DNA of 64,000 nt. It comes from Holophagae bacterium (lineage in GTDB: Bacteria > Acidobacteriota > Holophagae > Acanthopleuribacterales > Acanthopleuribacteraceae). The first letter of the stretch is position 1. Each line of letters begins with the position of its first letter. Positions 27,131 to 36,074 of this stretch are shown one piece after another. Both the position numbers and the translations under genes were made by a program. Location of the stretch: NCBI GenBank assembly GCA_030429565.1, contig JAUIFE010000009.1:186001-250000 (forward strand). The letters run 5' to 3'. The notes below the pieces were generated by a model. The model had not been told where the DNA came from. It made no database searches and saw only the letters and a list, made by a program, of their open reading frames with translations.

Positions 27131-27440
27131 CCGCCGGCGTTTCATCACTTGCTTCGTGATCATGGTCGCCGTCGCAATCCGGCGGGCGCCGAAACATCGA
27201 TTCACCTGGCTGTGGTAAAGGATCGAAACCGCCGCGACTGAACGGGTTACATCGCAAAATGCGATATGCGGTTAAAAACATCGCCTTGGGCAGGTTATAG
27301 GTTTGGAAGGCTTGCAACCCATAACTCGAACACGACGGATGGAAGCGACAGACCGGCGGAAACAGCGGTGAAATACAGATGCGGTAAAACTTAATCAGCA
27401 GCACCGGAATAAAGTTCACAGCCTTGCGCAAAAATTCCAT
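27114..27440 (-). CDS. yidD: Membrane protein insertion efficiency factor YidD
   Basis: A 108-residue YidD. Motifs: amphipathic N-terminus, LLIKFYRICISPLFPPVCRF, HPSCSSYGLQAF with the conserved Cys residues, and LRCNPFSRGGFDPLP. The family helps the YidC/Sec route insert inner-membrane proteins. The tail beyond FDPLP (about 30 residues, His/Asp-rich) is longer than usual. ATG at 27440 has GGGAGAG upstream. Its 3' end overlaps the convergent PilZ-receiver gene by 17 bases. The usual rpmH-rnpA-yidC neighbours are absent. Confidence 0.9.
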   Translation of the reverse strand: MEFLRKAVNFIPVLLIKFYRICISPLFPPVCRFHPSCSSYGLQAFQTYNLPKAMFLTAYRILRCNPFSRGGFDPLPQPGESMFRRPPDCDGDHDHEASDETPAVKADP

Positions 27441-27748
27441 TTCAACTCTCCCGCCGTTGTCACAACAACCTTCACGCACATTAGGAGCAATGCCGTCGAT
27501 TGTCAAATTCAAGCTGTCTTGGCTTTAATATAATTGTTTTAAGTACTTTTCTTTAAGAGAGCTAAGTGTTTGTGGCGGCGTCGTTTGTCGAGGGGCGATG
27601 TTCGTCTGTTGCCTGGAATCCCTGATCCTGGATTCCCTGTTCTAGACGACAAGCGACCTAAGGCTCTCCACCTCCATCAATGAAATCGAAGGAATCGAAG
27701 GAATCGAAGGAATCGAAGGAATGATACAATGCTTGAAGGAGGTTGGCG
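27441..27748. other. Stretch with inverted repeat and minisatellite
   Basis: Between yidD and the small gene at 27749. GGAATCC (27615-27621) and GGATTCC (27630-27636) form an inverted repeat. The minisatellite at 27685-27720 follows. No other gene is seen. Confidence 0.5.
27685..27720 (+). repeat. Four tandem copies of a 9-bp unit
   Basis: ATCGAAGGA is repeated four times without error, ending 28 bases before the next gene. Since 9 is a multiple of 3, the array is open in all frames. With the ATG at 27680 and TGA at 27722 it makes a 14-codon reading frame of repeated KES units. Likely a slippage-prone repeat. Confidence 0.85.
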
Positions 27749-27937
27749 ATGACTCAAGATTTCCAAACGCCTTCCGACGAAGCCTTCGCTGTCGAGAGCG
27801 AAGCCTATAACGAAGAAGGTGTCGACTTGACCCTTATTCGTTGGATGCTGTCGCTTTCTCTCGAGGAACGTCTGCAGGTGCTACAAGACAACGTCAACGC
27901 AATTCAGATGATGCGTCGTGAAATTACAATCCGCTGA
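27749..27937 (+). CDS. Small partner protein of a nucleotidyltransferase pair
   Basis: A 62-residue acidic protein, ending VDLTLIRWMLSLSLEERLQVLQDNVNAIQMMRRE. This segment resembles the short proteins that commonly precede AbiEii-type nucleotidyltransferases and carry the same IRWMLSL-x-ERL-x-VLQ text. GGAGG stands 6 bases before the ATG at 27749. It overlaps the start of the broken nucleotidyltransferase gene by 20 bases. It may have been the partner or antitoxin of that enzyme; this is inferred from the pairing. Confidence 0.6.
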   Translation: MTQDFQTPSDEAFAVESEAYNEEGVDLTLIRWMLSLSLEERLQVLQDNVNAIQMMRREITIR

Positions 27938-28398
27938 CTTCTTTGAAATACTGCGCGTTTTTTCCCAACGGCAGGTCGAATTTATTGTTGTTGGCGGGGT
28001 GTGCGGCGTTCTGCATGGTGCACCCTTACCACCTTTGATTTAGACGTTGTCTATTCGGTCAATGCCGCTAACACGGATAAACTGCTTTCCGCGCTAATCG
28101 ACCTCAACGGTCGCAGTCGACTACATCAGCGAAACATTAAACCCAACAAATCGCATTTCCTCGCCGGCGGTCACTTGCTGTTACAAACGCAAAACGGCCC
28201 GCTCGATTTATTGGGTACCATGGCAACAAACACAATTACCACGATCTTCTTGAGCACACGGTCGAGGCTGTGATTCGTGATGTTTCCTTTCGTATGCTCA
28301 ATTTAGAAACCTTGATTCGCACTAAAGAAGAGGTCGGACGAGGAAAAGATAAAGCGGTCTTGCCTATTTTGCGAGCGACGCACCACCAAAAAAGGTAA
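27918..28398 (+). pseudogene. Nucleotidyltransferase (AbiEii-like) with two frameshifts
   Basis: Starting from a GTG at 27918, the text MKLQSADFFEILRVFSQ is followed by VEFIVVGGVCGVLHGAPL, which is the nucleotidyltransferase GG motif. The frame stops at 28041. One base seems missing near 28029: in the next frame the sequence goes on as TFDLDVVYSVNAANTDKLL (the DxD motif). A second base is missing near 28222, after which GNKHNYHDLLEHTVEA and LNLETLIRTKEEVGRGKDKA follow to TAA at 28396-28398. Joined, all family motifs are present in order, so the decay looks recent. It overlaps the small partner gene upstream. Sequencing error at both sites is the alternative. Confidence 0.8.
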
Positions 28399-28458
28399 CG
28401 CCGGCCGGTTTGCCCGGGTCTTTGTGGGCCCAGCTACCATCGGCGGAACACCCTATTA

Positions 28459-28486
28459 AAAAGGCGATCCCGAGGGATCGCCTTTT
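28459..28486. terminator. Bidirectional rho-independent terminator
   Basis: AAAAGGCGATCC (28459-28470) and GGATCGCCTTTT (28475-28486) pair perfectly around CGAG. It ends the plus-strand pseudogene region, and on the other strand it follows the TonB receptor gene. Confidence 0.85.
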
Positions 28487-28510
28487 GTGTTTTTTGGATG
28501 AAGTCGGGGT

Positions 28511-30817
28511 CTAGAACTTGGCTGAGACACCGATCAATAAGGTGCGGTCCAAACCGGGACGGGCACCGTAGGGTCGGCGGGAGACGAGGTAGGTTTCGTC
28601 GGTCAGGTTGCGCAGACGCGCCGTGATTTTGTAGCGCTCCATGAAGGTGTAATCGCCGGCCAGATCAACCACGAAACGATCTTCGATCAATTCGTTGGTG
28701 GGGATCGCGCCTTGGCCTGCTTTGGTGCGCATTTCACCGACGTAATTGCCGCTCAGGTTGAGTTGCCACGCATCGCGACCCAAACCGAAACCGAGGGTGT
28801 ACTGTTGTTCGGGCAGGTAGGGCAATTCGTCACCGATCTCAACGCGCGGGCTCCAATCGGAGAAGTCGCTTTCGAAGGATGACTGGAACTCGGTTTCGGT
28901 GTAGGTGTAAACCAGGCTCAATGGCAGACGCCATCCTTCGCCGAGTGCCGCACCAAAGTCGTGGTTGGCAATCAGTTCCAGACCGCGAATGTCGACTTCG
29001 CCGCCGTTGAACAAGTCACCGGCAGTGCCGCCGCCGCCGGACAAGGTTTCGGTGCCGAGCAGGTTGCTGTACTGGTTGTAGAAACCGATGGCTTCAAAAC
29101 GCGTGTTTTGGCCGGTGTGGCGGTAACCCAGCTCGTAGTTGACGCTGCGTTCTTCTTCGGTGTCTTGGTTACTGCCGGCGCCAGGAGGTGAGAAACCGCG
29201 GTGAATGCCGATGAAGGCGCGGTTTTCGGTGTTCAGTTGGTAGTCCACACCCAAGCCGGGCACGAATACGGAGACGTCGTTTTGGCGGACGCGGGACGGG
29301 CCCTCGGCGCGGGTGGGATCGGCGGTGGAATAATCCTGACGCTCGTAATCAATCGATTCGTAACGCAAACCGGGACGGATGGTCCAAGCGCCAAAGGCGA
29401 TGGTGTCTTGAATGAAGGCGGACACGGCTTCGGCGTTGGTGAATCGGTTGGTGGCGCTGCCAGGCTCGCCGATGCGGTTGGTAATCAGGTTACCGGAAAC
29501 CATTTGCAGATACTCATCGTTTTGCAAGCGGTCTTCTTCGTCTTCGTGGTAGCGCAAGCCGGCTTCGATCGTCTGGTTGACGGTTTCGCCGTTCAGCGTC
29601 CAAAACAGTTTGGTTTGAATGCCTTGCGCTTCGTAGCTGCGACGGTTGTTGCGAATCCGGATATCTTCGGGATCACTGTCGATTTCACCGCGCAGAATGG
29701 CCAATTCGGTGGCGTAGTTTTCGGGATCGCTGAGGATGGTGCCGTTGCTGACACCGCGTGTGCGCTCGGCCTTGTGCCAATTCCGGAAAAACTCGTTGCG
29801 GTAGACGGTGGTGGTGATGTCGAAGTTGTCGCTTGGTTTTACGAAGTAACGCAGTTGATACTGGTCGTGATCGGTATCGATGTAATCGTCTTGGGAAGCG
29901 GCATAACGGCGGTTCGGGGTGGCGTCAAAGTCGGCTTGGGTTAAGCCGAGATAGGTTTCGTTACCGAACTGTTCGGTTTTACCCAATTTGATTTCGAGGC
30001 TCTGGTAGACAGCGGCGTCGGCGGCGCTGTTAAAGCGAACCTTGGCCATGTAGTCCTTGAGTTCGGTGCCGGTATCGCCGCCGTTGTCCAGGTCCTTGAA
30101 GCCGTCGCTGTTAATGTTGAGGCCTTCAACCAAGTAGCCAAAGCGCTCGCGGCTGTCGCCGACTTGGGCGCGGAACTGACGGTTGCCGTGGGAGCCGCCT
30201 TGGGCCTGCAGGTTCACGCCAAACTCGGCGGGGATGCTGCTGGAAATCATGTTCAGGACGCCGCCGTTGGTGTAAGGACCGTTTTTAATGGATGCGGAGC
30301 CTTTCAAAACTTCGAAAGTTTCCATGCGCCAAGCGGTGGGGAAGTAGTAAGCGGAGGGGGCGGTGTAGGGGGCGGGGGCGATCAAAACGCCGTCTTCCAT
30401 GAGGGTGATTTTCTGGCTGCGTTCGACGCCGGTGCCGCGCATGCCGATGTTGGGGCGCAGGCCTAAGCCGTCTTCTTCTTGGATGTTAACGCCTGGCAAG
30501 CTGCGCAAGATGCGGTGAATATCCGCGTAACCCTGTTTTTCCAGTTCCTGCTTGGAAATATAAAAAGCGGAGCCAGGCTCTTTCGCGGCGGTTTCGCGAC
30601 TGCCAATGACTTGGTAACGCTCTTGGACGACTTGCTCCAGACTGGGGGCGTCGCCGGTACTGTCAACCGGGGCGGCGGCTGCGGTGGGGGCAGCGGTTGG
30701 TTCGGCGGCGGTTCCGTCAGCGGCGACGGCGGCGGCGGTGAACCAAAAACAGGCGATAAGCAGGGAAAGAAACGAAGAAAAACGTGAGGCGGAAAAATGC
30801 CCGAGGCGGGACTTCAT
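28511..30817 (-). CDS. TonB-dependent receptor, ferric-citrate (FecA)-type
   Basis: A 768-residue outer-membrane receptor. A signal peptide (about 1-33) precedes a low-complexity Ala/Thr/Pro stretch. Then come the plug (about 75-185; LRSLPGVNIQEEDGLGLRPN, RGTGVERSQKITLMEDGV, GPYTNGGVLNM) and a 22-strand barrel ending in GVSAKF with a terminal Phe. The GMRGTGVERSQK / APAPYTAPSAYYFP text is closest to the Fe(III)-dicitrate receptor group. The N-terminal signalling domain of FecA appears absent, so it is not expected to control a sigma factor directly. AAGGAG lies 6 bases before ATG. A Fur box lies about 100 bases upstream. Iron supply by a chelate is the likely task. Confidence 0.85.
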   Translation of the reverse strand: MKSRLGHFSASRFSSFLSLLIACFWFTAAAVAADGTAAEPTAAPTAAAAPVDSTGDAPSLEQVVQERYQVIGSRETAAKEPGSAFYISKQELEKQGYADIHRILRSLPGVNIQEEDGLGLRPNIGMRGTGVERSQKITLMEDGVLIAPAPYTAPSAYYFPTAWRMETFEVLKGSASIKNGPYTNGGVLNMISSSIPAEFGVNLQAQGGSHGNRQFRAQVGDSRERFGYLVEGLNINSDGFKDLDNGGDTGTELKDYMAKVRFNSAADAAVYQSLEIKLGKTEQFGNETYLGLTQADFDATPNRRYAASQDDYIDTDHDQYQLRYFVKPSDNFDITTTVYRNEFFRNWHKAERTRGVSNGTILSDPENYATELAILRGEIDSDPEDIRIRNNRRSYEAQGIQTKLFWTLNGETVNQTIEAGLRYHEDEEDRLQNDEYLQMVSGNLITNRIGEPGSATNRFTNAEAVSAFIQDTIAFGAWTIRPGLRYESIDYERQDYSTADPTRAEGPSRVRQNDVSVFVPGLGVDYQLNTENRAFIGIHRGFSPPGAGSNQDTEEERSVNYELGYRHTGQNTRFEAIGFYNQYSNLLGTETLSGGGGTAGDLFNGGEVDIRGLELIANHDFGAALGEGWRLPLSLVYTYTETEFQSSFESDFSDWSPRVEIGDELPYLPEQQYTLGFGLGRDAWQLNLSGNYVGEMRTKAGQGAIPTNELIEDRFVVDLAGDYTFMERYKITARLRNLTDETYLVSRRPYGARPGLDRTLLIGVSAKF

Positions 30818-30915
30818 GACGCGCTCCTTGTGATTCGGTTAATGAACCTTTCGAAAAGATGCCGGCAATGAAACGGCGTAAGTAATTGATGAAAAACGGG
30901 TTGTGTGAAATGAAC

Positions 30916-30930
30916 TGAGAATCATTCTCA
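30916..30930. promoter_or_regulatory. Fur box
   Basis: TGAGAATCATTCTCA is a perfect 7-1-7 inverted repeat matching the classic Fur consensus (TGATAATNATTATCA). It lies about 100 bases upstream of the TonB receptor start, so iron repression of that gene is expected. Confidence 0.85.
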
Positions 30931-31202
30931 ATATTCGGTTCAAATTCTCGATCATCCTGCTCGCTCTGTCAAGAAAAACACCATAAATCTAAATCTCTTT
31001 TGGATTTGGTCGAAGAGATCTAACAGGACCCCGACGCGCCACAGCCACGGCGTTTTCCTCGCCGACCGGTCGTTTTTGTTCTTTGTATTCAGTGGGTTTC
31101 AATTCTAAAATGTGAGTCACTCCAATCAACAATCACCCTCTCTCATCGTGCGCCTGGGACTTTGCCGGCCCGCGCGTCAACCACGCTTAGAAGGATCGCG
31201 TT
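30931..31202. other. Intergenic region before hybrid cheA
   Basis: No gene seen. AAGGAT at about 31191 is the likely ribosome-binding site for the gene at 31203. A promoter could not be placed. Confidence 0.4.
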
Positions 31203-34200
31203 ATGTCGGATTTCGAATTTGAAGATGCGGAACTTATCAATGGATTTAGGGAAGAAAGCCTCGAACACATCGAAGTGGTCGAAAGCAAACTGTTGGATCT
31301 AGAGAGCGAAGGTGTCAATCCCGACGACATCAACCAAATCTTTCGCTCGATCCACACCATTAAAGGTGGCAGCGGCTTTTTGGGTTTTGAGGCCATTAAA
31401 GAGCTCTCGCACTACATGGAAAGTTTGCTCGATTTGATTCGCGGCGGTCGCGCCGAAATGACACCGGCGGCGACAGATTCGCTGTTGCGCGGTACCGATT
31501 TTCTGAAAGCGATGCTCAATGACTTGGGCAATCAGGACGATGTGCCGATCGCCGATGAGCTGGAGACCCTGAACCGGCTGATTAAAGGTAAAGGGCACCT
31601 TGAGGGGGACGGTGGTGGCGAGGCGGCCGCGCCGGCGGTGGAAGAGGCCGCTGAAACAGCGGTTGCGGAAGTCGCCGAGGAAGTACCTGCCGGTGGCAAG
31701 TCGTTGCTGACTTTGGATGAAGTCAATGGCTTGATGAATAAAGGCTTTAACGTTTACCGTTTGCCGCTTGAGCGCGAAGTTCACATCGAAAAGATGAAGA
31801 AAAAAGATTTCAAATCGCTGTCGGCCTATTTGAACTCGTTTGGTTCCCTGGTTTGGGAAGACGGTGAGTTGGAAATTGACGGCGCGACCCGGGCGATGGT
31901 GGTGTTTGCCACGGTCCTGGATGAAGAATTTGCAGGGGCCTCGTTGCGTGTTGAAGGCGGGGACCTGGAGAAGTTGGACCGTGACAGCGTGAAAGCGCTG
32001 TATGCGGAAGCGGCGCCGAAAGCGGCCCCGGCGCCGAAAGCGGCAGCGGAGAAACCAAAAGCGGCGGCGCCGAAAGCGGAGCCCAAGCCGGCGGCCAAAG
32101 CGGAAAGCAAAGCGGCGGCCCCGAAAGCGGCGGCCAAACCGGCGCCAAAACCGGCGGCAGCGGCCAAGCCGGCGCCGCGCAAGGCATCGGCCGCGGCGGC
32201 GGCACCTACGGCGGGCAGCACCACGATTCGCGTCAACACGGCCTTGCTCAACAAATTAATGACGCTGGCGGGCGAGTTGATTCTGTCGCGGAACCAGTTG
32301 GTGCAGCGGCTCGACAACAAAGATTTGCCCGAGTTGCAAAGTCTCAACCAACGCCTGACTGAATTGCAGGAAAGTGTCATGCAGACGCGCCTGCAGCAGG
32401 TGGGCGCGGTGTTCAATAAGGTACCGCGCATGGTTCGCGATCTGTCCAAGTCGCTGGGCAAAAAGATTGAGGTCGAACTGGAAGGAACCGAGGTCGAGCT
32501 CGACCGGACCATCATTGATTCGATTACCGATCCCCTGACGCACTTGGTGCGCAACAGCATTGATCACGGCATTGAAATGCCGGAAGAACGGATTGAGAAC
32601 GGCAAGTCGTCGCATGGGACCCTGTCGCTAAAGGCTTACCACGAGGGCGGCCAGGTCAATTTGGAAATCACCGATGACGGCAAGGGGATCAATACCGACA
32701 TCCTCAAACGCAAAGCGGTCGAAAAAGGGCTGTGCACGGTTGAGGAAACCGAGACGATGGGCAAACGCGAGGCGCTGAACATCATTTTTCGGCCAGGCTT
32801 CTCGACCGCTTCGGAGATCACCGAGATTTCGGGACGCGGCGTCGGTATGGACGTGGTTAAAACCAGCTTCGAAAAGCTGGGCGGCACGATTGATCTGTCT
32901 TCGGAGCTGGGACGTGGCACCACCATTTTGGTCAAGCTGCCGACGACCCTGGCGATTGTTTCGGCGGTCATTGTCGATGTCGAAGGCGCGGACTTTGCTA
33001 TCCCGCAAACCAATATTGAAGAAATTGTCCGCATCAAGGAACACGAAATCGCGTCCAAGTTGGAGCGGGTCGGTCGTCATGAAATCTTCCGTTTGCGCGG
33101 GCGTCTGTTACCGATATTGCGCTTGGCGGACGTGCTGAAGTTGCAACGCACCTATGTGGACCAAGACGGAAACCGCCATATCGATCGCCGTGAGAATTTG
33201 TCGGATCGGCGTGGGCGCAGCACGGCGGCGGACATCATGGGCAAGAAACGCGAGGGGTCGGATCGGCGCCAAGATGGACGCACCTTTTACATTGTGGTGT
33301 TGCGGGTCGGCGTCAACCAATATGGGTTGTTGGTGAACCGCATTCGCGACGTTGAGGAAGTGGTTGTCAAACCATTGAGCTCGTTCCTGAAGGATATTAA
33401 GGTTTTCCACGGTACGACCATCTTGGGCGACGGCCGCGTCATTTGTATTTTGGATTGCAACGGGATTTCCTCGACGGCCAACCTCAAGTTCGACAACTTG
33501 CAGGATTTGCACGAGCAGGATCACTCGATGCACAGCCACGCGTCTCACCACGAGTCGCAGTCAATTCTCATCTTCAACAACCACCCCGAAGAGAACTTTG
33601 CCTTGCCGTTGTCGTTTATCACGCGCATTGAGAAGGTCAGCAAAAATGACATCGAGAAGGTGGGCGACGAAGAGTACATCCAGGTTGGCGGCAAAAACAT
33701 TCCCTTATTTCGCTTGGAAAAGAAACTCAATTGCAAAGCAGGGGTTCCAGACGAAGACGGCACACTTTACTTGTTGATTCCCAACTTGGTGCGCTCGCCG
33801 TACGCGATCGTGGCAACGCGCGTGCGCGATGTGGTCAACACCAGCTTAGACGTGCAGACCGACACGGTGAAACGCGAAGGGGTGTTGGGCAGCACGATTA
33901 TCAACCGCAAAATGACGTTGGTGCTCGATATCTACGGGTTGTTCGACGAAAAACGCGAGTCGGGCATCATTACCGGCGAACGCCGTCACCGCATTCTGCT
34001 GGCGGAAGACACGCCGTTCTTCCGCACCATGATTCGGACCTACCTGGAAGAACACGGCATGGACGTGATCGAGGCGGTCCACGGTCAGGAAGCATGGGAG
34101 TTACTGGAAGCCAACGACGATATCTCACTGGTATTAAGCGACATTGAGATGCCGATCATGAATGGTTATGAATTGGTTTATAAAATCAAAAACCACCCTC

Positions 34201-34367
34201 AATACCGCGACATGCCGGTGATGGCGATCACCGCGTTAGACAATCCACAGTCGTACGAACAGGGCAAAAAAGCGGGCTTTGATGCTTACCAAATCAAATT
34301 GGACCGCGATGAACTGATCCAAACGATTGATGAGTTGCTGACGGTTGTGGAAGAGGCCGGCCGTTAA
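31203..34367 (+). CDS. cheA: Hybrid CheA-type chemotaxis histidine kinase
   Basis: A 1054-residue multi-domain kinase. An Hpt domain (1-110) carries phospho-acceptor His at 51 in SIHTIKGGSGFLGF. A Pro/Ala/Lys-rich linker (about 270-335) leads to the dimerisation helices (LNKLMTLAGELILSRN), then the HATPase core (LVRNSIDHGIEMP, DDGKGI, SGRGVGMDVV). A CheW-like domain is interrupted by a charged insert (about 650-695). A second CheW-like domain (about 780-920) is followed by a C-terminal receiver with Asp at about 980 in LVLSDIEMP. This is a FrzE/ChpA-like hybrid layout, so phosphate can pass to its own receiver. It starts an operon with cheW and cheB. Confidence 0.88.
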   Translation: MSDFEFEDAELINGFREESLEHIEVVESKLLDLESEGVNPDDINQIFRSIHTIKGGSGFLGFEAIKELSHYMESLLDLIRGGRAEMTPAATDSLLRGTDFLKAMLNDLGNQDDVPIADELETLNRLIKGKGHLEGDGGGEAAAPAVEEAAETAVAEVAEEVPAGGKSLLTLDEVNGLMNKGFNVYRLPLEREVHIEKMKKKDFKSLSAYLNSFGSLVWEDGELEIDGATRAMVVFATVLDEEFAGASLRVEGGDLEKLDRDSVKALYAEAAPKAAPAPKAAAEKPKAAAPKAEPKPAAKAESKAAAPKAAAKPAPKPAAAAKPAPRKASAAAAAPTAGSTTIRVNTALLNKLMTLAGELILSRNQLVQRLDNKDLPELQSLNQRLTELQESVMQTRLQQVGAVFNKVPRMVRDLSKSLGKKIEVELEGTEVELDRTIIDSITDPLTHLVRNSIDHGIEMPEERIENGKSSHGTLSLKAYHEGGQVNLEITDDGKGINTDILKRKAVEKGLCTVEETETMGKREALNIIFRPGFSTASEITEISGRGVGMDVVKTSFEKLGGTIDLSSELGRGTTILVKLPTTLAIVSAVIVDVEGADFAIPQTNIEEIVRIKEHEIASKLERVGRHEIFRLRGRLLPILRLADVLKLQRTYVDQDGNRHIDRRENLSDRRGRSTAADIMGKKREGSDRRQDGRTFYIVVLRVGVNQYGLLVNRIRDVEEVVVKPLSSFLKDIKVFHGTTILGDGRVICILDCNGISSTANLKFDNLQDLHEQDHSMHSHASHHESQSILIFNNHPEENFALPLSFITRIEKVSKNDIEKVGDEEYIQVGGKNIPLFRLEKKLNCKAGVPDEDGTLYLLIPNLVRSPYAIVATRVRDVVNTSLDVQTDTVKREGVLGSTIINRKMTLVLDIYGLFDEKRESGIITGERRHRILLAEDTPFFRTMIRTYLEEHGMDVIEAVHGQEAWELLEANDDISLVLSDIEMPIMNGYELVYKIKNHPQYRDMPVMAITALDNPQSYEQGKKAGFDAYQIKLDRDELIQTIDELLTVVEEAGR

Positions 34368-34404
34368 GGCGAGGTCGTGCGGCGATAAAGGCGGAGGACG
34401 ATCC

Positions 34405-34878
34405 ATGGAAAAACAATTTATGACGTTTTCAATTGACGACGGGACTTACGGCGTCAATATTCTCGGCATCAAAGAGATCAACTACAGCCGTCGTTTCACC
34501 AAGGTGCCCTTGTCCGCGAAGCACTTGGTTGGGCTGTTGAACTTGCGTGGTCAAATCGTCACGGTGCTGGACATGAGCCTGCCGTTGGGATACGTCCAGC
34601 GCGAAATCCACGATGAAACCAGTTTGCTGATAATGAAGACGTCAATGGAGCTGAGCCACGTGGCCCGTAAGCACGGCATCCACACCCATGACGATACGGT
34701 TGGTTTTATTGTCGATCGTATCGGCGATGTGATTAGCTGTGAAGAAAAAGAGATACAACCGGTACCGGCGCACATGGAGGCCGAAGTGTCCAAGTACTTG
34801 GAAGGAGTGGTCAAACGTGACGATTCCTTGGTGGGTATTGTGGATGTACCAGAGCTGCTGAAATTTGCTGGAGTGTAA
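34405..34878 (+). CDS. cheW: CheW coupling protein
   Basis: A 157-residue CheW. It starts KQFMTFSIDDGTYGVNILGI, followed by the two beta barrels, LLNLRGQIVTVLDMSLPLG and VGFIVDRIGDVI. It would couple receptors to the CheA kinase and can form the receptor-kinase array. ATG at 34405 has GGAGG 7 bases upstream. The larger frame starting 34345 lies within the cheA end and is rejected. The gene lies between cheA and cheB. Confidence 0.88.
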   Translation: MEKQFMTFSIDDGTYGVNILGIKEINYSRRFTKVPLSAKHLVGLLNLRGQIVTVLDMSLPLGYVQREIHDETSLLIMKTSMELSHVARKHGIHTHDDTVGFIVDRIGDVISCEEKEIQPVPAHMEAEVSKYLEGVVKRDDSLVGIVDVPELLKFAGV

Positions 34879-34881
34879 CGC

Positions 34882-36072
34882 TTGACCAGAGTGCTGATTG
34901 TTGAAGATATGGCGACGTACCGAACGATCATCGCCCGCAGTTTGGCGGAGATCGAAGATACGACAGTCGTGGGCCGTGTCTCCAATGGTAAAAAAGCACT
35001 CGATTTCCTCGAGAAAAACGAGGTGGATCTGATTACACTCGACGTGGAAATGCCGATTATGGACGGCTTGGCCACCCTCAAAGAATTGCGCAACCGACGT
35101 TTGCACATTGATGTGGTGATGCTGAGTGGGTTAACCGATCAAGCCGCGCAGCTCACGATTAAATGTTTGGAATTGGGCGCGGTCGATTTTGTGTTGAAGC
35201 CGGCGACGGCTTCGTTTGCCGAGAACCAGCGCTTGCTGGTGGACAGCCTGAGCACGATCATCGCCAACCTCCGCCGCCGCTGGGCTTTTCGCAAGCGGTT
35301 ACCCCAGAATCCACGCCCTAAAACCGCAGCACCTCCGCCGGCGAGTCCGCTAAAGACGCGGCGCCCGTCGCGGTTGCGCGAACGATCCGGGACCGCGACA
35401 ACGAGTTCGACACCGGACGCCAAGCCGGCCGGCAGCCCGCGGCGACGGCTTTCTTTACCGCGTCCCAAACTGCTGTTGATCGGTGTTTCGACCGGGGGCC
35501 CCAAGGCGCTTTCCGAAGTTTTTGACCATTTGCGCGGGCCGCTACCGTTCCCGATCTTGATTGTGCAGCACATGCCGCCTAAATTTACCAAATCACTGGC
35601 GGACAGTTTGAACCGCAAAACCGACATTGAGGTGAGCGAGGCGATGGACGGCGACTTGGTGAAAGCCAACTGTGCCTACATTGCACCGGGCGGGTATCAC
35701 ATGGTGCTAATGAAAGATGACGATTTCGGTTTTATTTTGGCGACCAACCAAGCCGCCCCGGTGAACTCGTGTCGGCCCTCGGTCGATGTGCTCTTCGACT
35801 CGGTGACGTCGTTTTTTAGCGGTGGCGAAATTGCCGCCCTGATCATGACGGGCATGGGTCGCGACGGTGCCGACAGTTGCGAACGCCTCCACAAGCAGCG
35901 CCACTTCATCATGACCCAGTCGGCAGAGACGTGCACCATTTACGGGATGCCCAAAGCGGTTGAGGATTTAGGCATTCAAGACCAAGTACTGGATCTGGAA
36001 GAGATTGCCCCAACCATCATGCGACTGGGCAAACAGTCATCGATGTTTCCCGGTAAGAATATCTGGGGTTAG
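34882..36072 (+). CDS. cheB: Chemoreceptor methylesterase CheB
   Basis: A 396-residue response regulator. The receiver (1-120) has the phospho-acceptor Asp at 54 in LITLDVEMPIMDG. A basic linker rich in Arg/Pro/Thr (about 130-190) follows, then the CheB catalytic domain: Ser at 203 in GVSTGGPKAL, QHMPPKFTKSLA (His) and TGMGRDGADSC (Asp). The enzyme removes methyl groups from chemoreceptors when phosphorylated. Start is a TTG at 34882 with GGAG 8 bases upstream, 4 bases after cheW. No cheR, receptor or cheY gene is in the window. Confidence 0.88.
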   Translation: MTRVLIVEDMATYRTIIARSLAEIEDTTVVGRVSNGKKALDFLEKNEVDLITLDVEMPIMDGLATLKELRNRRLHIDVVMLSGLTDQAAQLTIKCLELGAVDFVLKPATASFAENQRLLVDSLSTIIANLRRRWAFRKRLPQNPRPKTAAPPPASPLKTRRPSRLRERSGTATTSSTPDAKPAGSPRRRLSLPRPKLLLIGVSTGGPKALSEVFDHLRGPLPFPILIVQHMPPKFTKSLADSLNRKTDIEVSEAMDGDLVKANCAYIAPGGYHMVLMKDDDFGFILATNQAAPVNSCRPSVDVLFDSVTSFFSGGEIAALIMTGMGRDGADSCERLHKQRHFIMTQSAETCTIYGMPKAVEDLGIQDQVLDLEEIAPTIMRLGKQSSMFPGKNIWG

Positions 36073-36074
36073 GC

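Noticed and set aside
27685..27720. CRISPR array
   Set aside because: Units are 9 bp and directly joined without spacers; no cas genes anywhere.
29201..29944. 247-residue plus-strand frame rich in Gly/Val
   Set aside because: Antisense shadow of the TonB receptor gene; composition follows codon bias of the other strand.
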